In this document: positions 19,142 through 22,121 of the stretch, in pieces | Layout: each line of letters opens with the position of its first letter | Numbering within the stretch: position 1 is the stretch's first letter | Virus record (IMG/VR): IMGVR_UViG_3300037488_002211 | Coordinates: 1 to 22,121 of that record | Length of the DNA: 22,121 nt | Source: a virus | Direction: 5' to 3' (one strand) | Program-made: the position numbers and the translations under genes | The notes under the pieces: generated by a model | What the model was told of the DNA's origin: nothing | Database searches by the model: none | What the model saw: the letters and a program-made list of their open reading frames with translations, nothing else

Positions 19142-19396
19142 ATGAACGAAACTTTATTATTATTTGTTTCAAATGCCTTAACAGGTATTGCCGCTTGGTT
19201 TGTTGGTAAAAAAAGACAACAAGCAGAGACGGACAATCAAGTATTACGCAATCTTGAACTTGCGATTGGATTATACAACAATATAATCGAGGACTTAAAG
19301 CAAGAGATCCATGAATTGAATATTAAAATTCAAGATTTGGAGAAAAAGGTTGATGAATTACATCAAGAGAATAAGAGATTAAAATCAAGTTTATAA
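19142..19396 (+). CDS. Small membrane-anchored coiled-coil protein
   Basis: This 84-residue protein has an N-terminal hydrophobic segment (LLLFVSNALTGIAAWFVG, about residues 5-22), a basic stop (KKRQQ) and then a long heptad-like coiled coil to the end (LKQEIHELNIKIQDLEKKV). The likely topology is an N-out membrane anchor with a cytoplasmic coil, given the basic residues after the helix. Candidates are a lysis-related protein such as a small holin or spanin-like protein, or a membrane-bound accessory. No lysozyme or amidase was seen next to it. The ATG follows the upstream stop directly, and its own stop overlaps the next start as TAATG. Confidence 0.7.
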   Translation: MNETLLLFVSNALTGIAAWFVGKKRQQAETDNQVLRNLELAIGLYNNIIEDLKQEIHELNIKIQDLEKKVDELHQENKRLKSSL

Positions 19397-19776
19397 TGCC
19401 AGAAACAGAGAAAGAAGACCTATTCGTTATACAGCCGAGGAAGTCAGAAGGAAGGGGATCTTATATTACAAGATGTTCCAACAATTCAAAGATGAAAAAT
19501 CAGTTTCCAAACATGAAGGAAAGATTGGGATTCTGTTTGAATTCATTTAATGCCTATTACAAATACTGGTCAAGATTGGAAGAGTTTGCAGAAGTACCTG
19601 AAGATTCTGCGTTGGGTATGTGTATTGCCAAAGAGAAGTCAAAAGGATTTACATACCAAGAGGCTTATGCCAGATGTGCAACAAAATCTGTTTCACCAAA
19701 TGTTACAGTTGTTTTGAATGAAGACGATGATGATGACATCATTCAAGAACCAGTATTGGGATCACCAAAAAAATAA
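19396..19776 (+). CDS. Small Cys-containing phage protein, 126 residues
   Basis: The core SYITRCSNNSKMKNQFPN followed by MKERLGFCLNSFNAYYKYW fits a short motif (C-x-n-FP-x-x-x-x-R-x-x-x-C) seen in many phage head-cluster and protease-associated proteins. A second similar Cys pair follows (MCIAKEKSKGFTYQEAYARC). The C-terminus is strongly acidic (NEDDDDDIIQEP). It is the last gene before the terminator region and ends the structural operon. The motif is known from phage proteins, but I cannot name its function; metal or partner binding through the Cys pairs is possible. Confidence 0.6.
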   Translation: MPETEKEDLFVIQPRKSEGRGSYITRCSNNSKMKNQFPNMKERLGFCLNSFNAYYKYWSRLEEFAEVPEDSALGMCIAKEKSKGFTYQEAYARCATKSVSPNVTVVLNEDDDDDIIQEPVLGSPKK

Positions 19777-19822
19777 TTTTGTTGTCCTTGAGTTGTAATT
19801 CACATCAATTATATTTATAATC

Positions 19823-19879
19823 GTTAGTGAGTTGTTGTAATCCATTCAAACTTGTCATTATTCTTTTTCCCTCACTAAC
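19823..19879 (+). repeat. Long-loop inverted repeat at the end of the structural block
   Basis: GTTAGTGAG (19823-19831) is the exact reverse complement of CTCACTAAC (19871-19879), with 39 bases between. The arms lie between the last structural gene and the terminator. It could form a structured 3' UTR, a small RNA or a protein-binding site. The rest of the 19777-19992 gap holds the terminator and a candidate promoter listed below. Confidence 0.6.
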
Positions 19880-19894
19880 TTCCTATTTATACAA

Positions 19895-19929
19895 GGACCG
19901 ATTGTTTACCCACTTTCGGTCTTTTTTTT
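19895..19929 (+). terminator. Intrinsic terminator of the structural operon
   Basis: GACCGA (19896-19901) pairs with TCGGTC (19916-19921), extended by a G-T pair, around a 14-base loop, and is followed by an eight-T run (19922-19929). It follows the last structural gene and precedes the small-gene block, so it likely separates two expression units. Confidence 0.85.
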
Positions 19930-19939
19930 GTCTGATCTA

Positions 19940-19970
19940 TTGACCTTTACCCTCCTATACCCTATTATTG
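19940..19970 (+). promoter_or_regulatory. Candidate Bacteroidota-type promoter for the small-gene block
   Basis: TTG at 19940-19942 is followed after 20 bp by TATTATTG (19963-19970), one base from the TANNTTTG consensus. It lies just after the terminator and 22 bases before the ATG at 19993. The mismatch makes it weaker than the promoters further right. Confidence 0.45.
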
Positions 19971-19992
19971 TAATAATAAAAAAACAATAATT

Positions 19993-20145
19993 ATGGGACA
20001 AAGTAAAAGAATGTTTGAAGAGATGGAATTAATGATGATTCCTGATGATCTTGATTACCAATATGAACAATGGCTTGCAGAGAAATCTGCTTACGAAGAA
20101 ATGTTGGCTGATTCACAAGGATTTATTAACTTCGCACAACAATAA
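19993..20145 (+). CDS. Small acidic protein, 50 residues
   Basis: ATG 19993 opens a 50-codon frame ending TAA 20143-20145. The protein starts MGQSKRMFEEMELMMIPDDL and ends SQGFINFAQQ; it is mostly helical and acidic with many Met. It is the first gene after the terminator and candidate promoter, has A-rich sequence before its start and uses the same codons as neighbours. The function is unknown; short acidic proteins of this kind in phage early regions often bind host proteins, which is only a general inference. Confidence 0.65.
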   Translation: MGQSKRMFEEMELMMIPDDLDYQYEQWLAEKSAYEEMLADSQGFINFAQQ

Positions 20146-20169
20146 ATTATAATTTTAATACAAGAAAAA

Positions 20170-20385
20170 ATGAGAGTAAAAGAAGAACAAATCGTATGGC
20201 AAAATCAATCGCACCTTTCAAGACAATGGTTCGTTGATCATCAAATTAGACCTGATCTATTGGACATCTGCTTGGTCACAGATGTATTGGTTCAATTCTG
20301 TCAATTGGGTCCAACCAAAGAGGTTAAAGAAAGAATGGAAACCATGAAACAATATTTAAGTAAAAAGTATGGAAAAAAAATATGA
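20170..20385 (+). CDS. Small hypothetical protein, 71 residues
   Basis: The protein starts MRVKEEQIVWQNQSHLSRQW and ends with a basic tail (KKYGKKI). It looks helical, with no membrane segment or Cys-pair motif. It follows the 50-residue gene after 24 bases with no promoter motif between, so the two are probably cotranscribed. Its 3' end overlaps the next gene by 17 bases in another frame. The function is unknown. Confidence 0.65.
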   Translation: MRVKEEQIVWQNQSHLSRQWFVDHQIRPDLLDICLVTDVLVQFCQLGPTKEVKERMETMKQYLSKKYGKKI

Positions 20386-20644
20386 GGTAGTTCTGACCTT
20401 TATAATGCCTAATCAACAAGAGGCATTTGTAATATGGGACATTGAATTATATGCAATTGCAAGAAAGGGTGAAAAATTGGAAGAGTTTTTAATGGATGGA
20501 TCCAAGAATGGATTTGGTGTGTCCCCGATCACAGTGTATGTTGGAATATTTTTAAATCCAAAACTTATGGAGGTGGAAACACCTTTTGGTATGGAGAATA
20601 TATTAGTAGGAAAACATATATTAGATTTGGACATATTTGAATAG
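20369..20644 (+). CDS. Small hypothetical protein, 91 residues
   Basis: The ATG at 20369 lies inside the preceding gene. The protein is mixed alpha/beta: MEKKYEVVLTFIMPNQQEAF, a central GSKNGFGVSPITVYVGIFLN and an acidic end (LDLDIFE). A strong hairpin with a T run follows shortly after the stop, so this is the last gene of a three-gene unit starting near 19993. No family was recognised. Confidence 0.65.
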   Translation: MEKKYEVVLTFIMPNQQEAFVIWDIELYAIARKGEKLEEFLMDGSKNGFGVSPITVYVGIFLNPKLMEVETPFGMENILVGKHILDLDIFE

Positions 20645-20662
20645 GGTTTATATGTTTTAATT

Positions 20663-20699
20663 AATGATCATCAAAATAAATTTGGTGGTCATTTTTTTT
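20663..20699 (+). terminator. Intrinsic terminator after the three-gene unit
   Basis: AATGATCATC (20663-20672) pairs with GGTGGTCATT (20684-20693), including two G-T pairs, with an 11-base loop and a T run to 20699. The right arm abuts the upstream element of the next promoter, so the end of one unit and the start of the next are merged. Confidence 0.8.
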
Positions 20700-20712
20700 G
20701 CCCGTACCTTTG
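20681..20712 (+). promoter_or_regulatory. Bacteroidota-type promoter P1
   Basis: TTTG (20681-20684), 20 bp, then TACCTTTG (20705-20712) is an exact match to the consensus. A leader GTAAAAATTAAAATATAAAA follows, and the ATG is at 20734. The expected transcript start is about 7 bases after the motif, leaving a very short leader. Confidence 0.85.
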
Positions 20713-20733
20713 TAAAAATTAAAATATAAAACT

Positions 20734-21057
20734 ATGGAAAATTTAGTAATCACATTCAAGTACAAATCAGGAGATCTTACACAACTTGTGTCTACATCAG
20801 AATTTCAAAAATTAACGGACAGGTTTGGTCTTGTGGAATTGCAGAACATTTTATTAGATGATGAAAAAAATTGTTTGAGGGTGGGAGTTGATCCCGATCA
20901 AGTATTGGTTGATGTTTATGAGGATGCGAGATTAGTTCCTGTTCCATCAGAATTTGGTACTTTAAGTCATTTTTTAGGAGAACCTTATGAGTATAAAGTT
21001 CAAGGAAAAAAACTAAAAAATCTTTTGTCAGTATTAAATAATTCAGTAACTTTGTAA
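20734..21057 (+). CDS. Small hypothetical protein, 107 residues
   Basis: The largest gene of the small-gene block. It starts MENLVITFKYKSGDLTQLVS and contains VGVDPDQVLVDVYEDARLVP; it appears mixed alpha/beta and acidic and ends in NNSVTL. Promoter P1 lies directly upstream. Its last codons and stop (GTA ACT TTG TAA) are part of promoter P2 for the next gene. The family is unknown; an early host-interaction role is conceivable but not shown by sequence. Confidence 0.7.
   Translation: MENLVITFKYKSGDLTQLVSTSEFQKLTDRFGLVELQNILLDDEKNCLRVGVDPDQVLVDVYEDARLVPVPSEFGTLSHFLGEPYEYKVQGKKLKNLLSVLNNSVTL
21024..21054 (+). promoter_or_regulatory. Bacteroidota-type promoter P2, inside the 3' end of a gene
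   Basis: TTTG (21024-21027), 19 bp, then TAACTTTG (21047-21054) matches the consensus exactly and lies within the end of the 107-residue gene. The stop codon TAA begins at the next base. A leader TAAAAATTAAAA similar to the others leads to the ATG at 21071. Confidence 0.85.
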
Positions 21058-21070
21058 AAATTAAAACATT

Positions 21071-21346
21071 ATGACAACTCTAAACATCAACATCGTTACA
21101 GGTCTTCAAATGGAAGGACCAAATGTTTCTTTAACTTTTTGTATTGATTCAAATTCGAATCTATGTGCAAGATTTTGGCAACCATTTACTGAAAAAGTTT
21201 ATACAGAAATACCTGTGAAACATTGGACAGGTGCTACTGCGGCTATATGTACTTTCTTACATTTGAACGGTGAATCAAAAGAACAAGTTAAATCCAAAGT
21301 TCAAAAAATTATTCATGGTATTCAAAACAATTTAGTAACTTCGTAA
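21071..21346 (+). CDS. Small hypothetical protein, 91 residues
   Basis: The protein starts MTTLNINIVTGLQMEGPNVS, has two Cys and a central FWQPFTEKVYTEIPVKHW, and ends with a helical KEQVKSKVQKIIHGI. The final codons GTA ACT TCG TAA mirror the end of the preceding gene and form the -7-like motif of promoter P3. The leader and end arrangement suggest it was built from the same expression cassette. No family was recognised. Confidence 0.7.
   Translation: MTTLNINIVTGLQMEGPNVSLTFCIDSNSNLCARFWQPFTEKVYTEIPVKHWTGATAAICTFLHLNGESKEQVKSKVQKIIHGIQNNLVTS
21336..21343 (+). promoter_or_regulatory. Degenerate promoter P3 (-7 element only)
   Basis: TAACTTCG (21336-21343) differs by one base from TANNTTTG, and no TTTG or TTG is found at the usual distance upstream. 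The downstream leader, GTAAAAAATAAAACT then ATG, is nearly the same as at P1 and P4. It could be a weak promoter or a decayed copy, with read-through from P2 supplying the message. Confidence 0.5.
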
Positions 21347-21357
21347 AAAATAAAACT

Positions 21358-21627
21358 ATGGAAACAATTTTAAAAATGAATTACGGACAACATATGTTGT
21401 TCTCTTACCTTTGTATTTCAATTGCCGCTATGAAAGAAGAATCTGTATTAACCTATGAAGTATTAGATGAGTTAATCAAACAAGTCATAGAATTGACTGA
21501 TGTAGAACATTATGATTCGATCGAAGAATGTCCCGATCATATGATCATGGTTAATCCACAAGACTCTTATGGAATATTCTGTGACTTTTGGGACGAGAAC
21601 GAAGTTTATTTTGTAGAATACCTTTAA
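21358..21627 (+). CDS. Small acidic hypothetical protein, 89 residues
   Basis: The protein starts METILKMNYGQHMLFSYLCI, has a helical central part (YEVLDELIKQVIELTDVEHY) and a C-terminus rich in acidic and aromatic residues (IFCDFWDENEVYFVEYL). The whole is strongly acidic. Its final part carries the -33-like TTTG of promoter P4. The function is unknown. Confidence 0.7.
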   Translation: METILKMNYGQHMLFSYLCISIAAMKEESVLTYEVLDELIKQVIELTDVEHYDSIEECPDHMIMVNPQDSYGIFCDFWDENEVYFVEYL

Positions 21628-21640
21628 TAACTTACCTTTG
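21610..21640 (+). promoter_or_regulatory. Bacteroidota-type promoter P4 with a longer leader
   Basis: TTTG (21610-21613), 19 bp, then TACCTTTG (21633-21640) matches the consensus exactly. The leader begins like the others (TAAAAATTAAAA, ATAAAACT) but then has 30 extra bases, 21662-21691, before the ATG at 21692. The extra segment starts CGGGGACAGG and ends AACAACT, repeating the ACT that normally precedes the ATG. Confidence 0.85.
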
Positions 21641-21691
21641 TAAAAATTAAAAAATAAAACTCGGGGACAGGATTACTGAACATCAACAACT

Positions 21692-21988
21692 ATGGAAAAA
21701 TTTGTTTTTACCTTTGATGAATTAGAAAGATTACAACAATTAATTTTAGAGTGTAATGAATATTGTGGAACATACGACACGGCACCATCCTACAATGATT
21801 TCCTTGACAAAATTATTGGTGATGACTGGCAAGAATTGATGGGTGAGTGGGATGATTTGTATAGTATGGAAGGAAGTATGGATTTTTATTTACAAGTTTT
21901 GAAGGGTCATTATTCCAAGTCATTAAAGGATTGGGAATTACAAGGAAAAGAATTATTACAACAAATTTTGGTAGAATCAGAAGATTAA
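21692..21988 (+). CDS. Small acidic hypothetical protein, 98 residues
   Basis: The protein starts MEKFVFTFDELERLQQLILE and is acidic and aromatic, with a region GDDWQELMGEWDDLYSMEGS and a helical end (ELLQQILVESED). The N-terminal style (ME plus a short strand) is like that of the 107-residue gene product. It is driven by P4 with the longest leader of the set and is followed by a strong terminator. No family was recognised. Confidence 0.7.
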   Translation: MEKFVFTFDELERLQQLILECNEYCGTYDTAPSYNDFLDKIIGDDWQELMGEWDDLYSMEGSMDFYLQVLKGHYSKSLKDWELQGKELLQQILVESED

Positions 21989-22029
21989 TTTAACCTTTTA
22001 ATTAGTAGTGTGTTTTAATAGTGAAGAAG

Positions 22030-22058
22030 AACCTCATCAGAAATGATGGGGTTTTTTT
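22030..22058 (+). terminator. Strong intrinsic terminator closing the small-gene block
   Basis: AACCTCATCA (22030-22039) pairs with TGATGGGGTT (22044-22053) with one G-T pair and a GAAA tetraloop, followed by more T. In the reverse direction it also has a stem and a pyrimidine-rich downstream tract, so it may work both ways between convergent genes. Confidence 0.9.
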
Positions 22059-22060
22059 AT

Positions 22061-22121
22061 TCAAAATGTTTTGAAATATTGTCCTTTGTTCTTTCCTTGT
22101 ATGGTAATACCACCCCAAATC
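22061..22121 (-). CDS. Possible 3' end of a convergent gene (partial)
   Basis: On the minus strand a frame is open from the window edge to TGA at 22063-22061. It ends WGGITIQGKNKGQYFKTF, with codon choice like that of the other genes, and stops just before the terminator, which is a natural place for a convergent gene to end. Only about 19 codons are visible. Another minus frame is also open, and a plus-strand ATG at 22101 exists, so this is a weak call. Confidence 0.3.
   Translation of the reverse strand, partial: IWGGITIQGKNKGQYFKTF

Noticed and set aside
21406-21413. TACCTTTG inside the 89-residue gene, an exact -7 promoter motif
   Set aside because: No TTTG or TTG lies 19-21 bp upstream, no start follows closely, and the conserved leader is absent. 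Probably chance.

Overview
This window is most likely part of a tailed double-stranded DNA phage (or prophage) genome infecting a member of the Bacteroidota. The DNA is AT-rich and nearly every gene reads rightward with tiny gaps or overlaps. Starts are preceded by A/T-rich sequence instead of Shine-Dalgarno motifs. Several promoters match the Bacteroidota consensus (TTTG, 19-21 bp, TANNTTTG). The proteins include a portal, a tape measure protein, a capsid-protease fusion, a capsid-like protein and modular tail fibre-like proteins. No terminase, polymerase, integrase, tRNA or CRISPR array is visible, so lifestyle cannot be judged.

Layout. Positions 1-9925 hold tail genes: the end of an upstream gene, a tail-completion-like protein, a 560-residue structural protein, a 1180-residue tail-tip/baseplate-like protein with a Thr/Pro-rich tail, a 535-residue Thr/Pro-rich modular protein, a 57-residue small protein and the tape measure protein. 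Positions 9963-14178 hold head genes: a fusion of a Mu-F-like head-morphogenesis domain with an XkdF-like prohead protease, a scaffold-like protein, the probable major capsid protein and the probable tail tube protein. Strong hairpins lie on both sides of the tail tube gene. Positions 14237-17297 hold a 930-residue fibre or adhesin with two lectin-like domains on repetitive Thr/Pro/Ser linkers, plus a small partner. Positions 17328-19776 hold the portal, a connector-like protein, a membrane-anchored coiled-coil protein and a small Cys-containing protein. The portal, normally at the front of such a cluster, is near its end.

A hairpin and intrinsic terminator at about 19823-19929 close the structural block. 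After it comes a different region: seven small unknown genes (50-107 residues), most of them acidic. Four of the starts lie close behind a repeated promoter-plus-leader cassette, and the block ends at a strong terminator near 22030. A gene may converge on it from the minus strand.

The most striking observation is in the base sequence itself. Reading all lines and line joins, I found no GATA and no TATC anywhere in the 22 kb, although base composition alone predicts roughly a hundred or more of each. Three palindromic tetramers, AGCT, ACGT and CTAG, also appear to be missing, while GATC is abundant. Because all confident genes are on one strand, loss of both GATA and TATC points to selection on double-stranded DNA, such as host restriction, a phage-encoded nuclease or another sequence-specific DNA system, and not to an mRNA-level effect.
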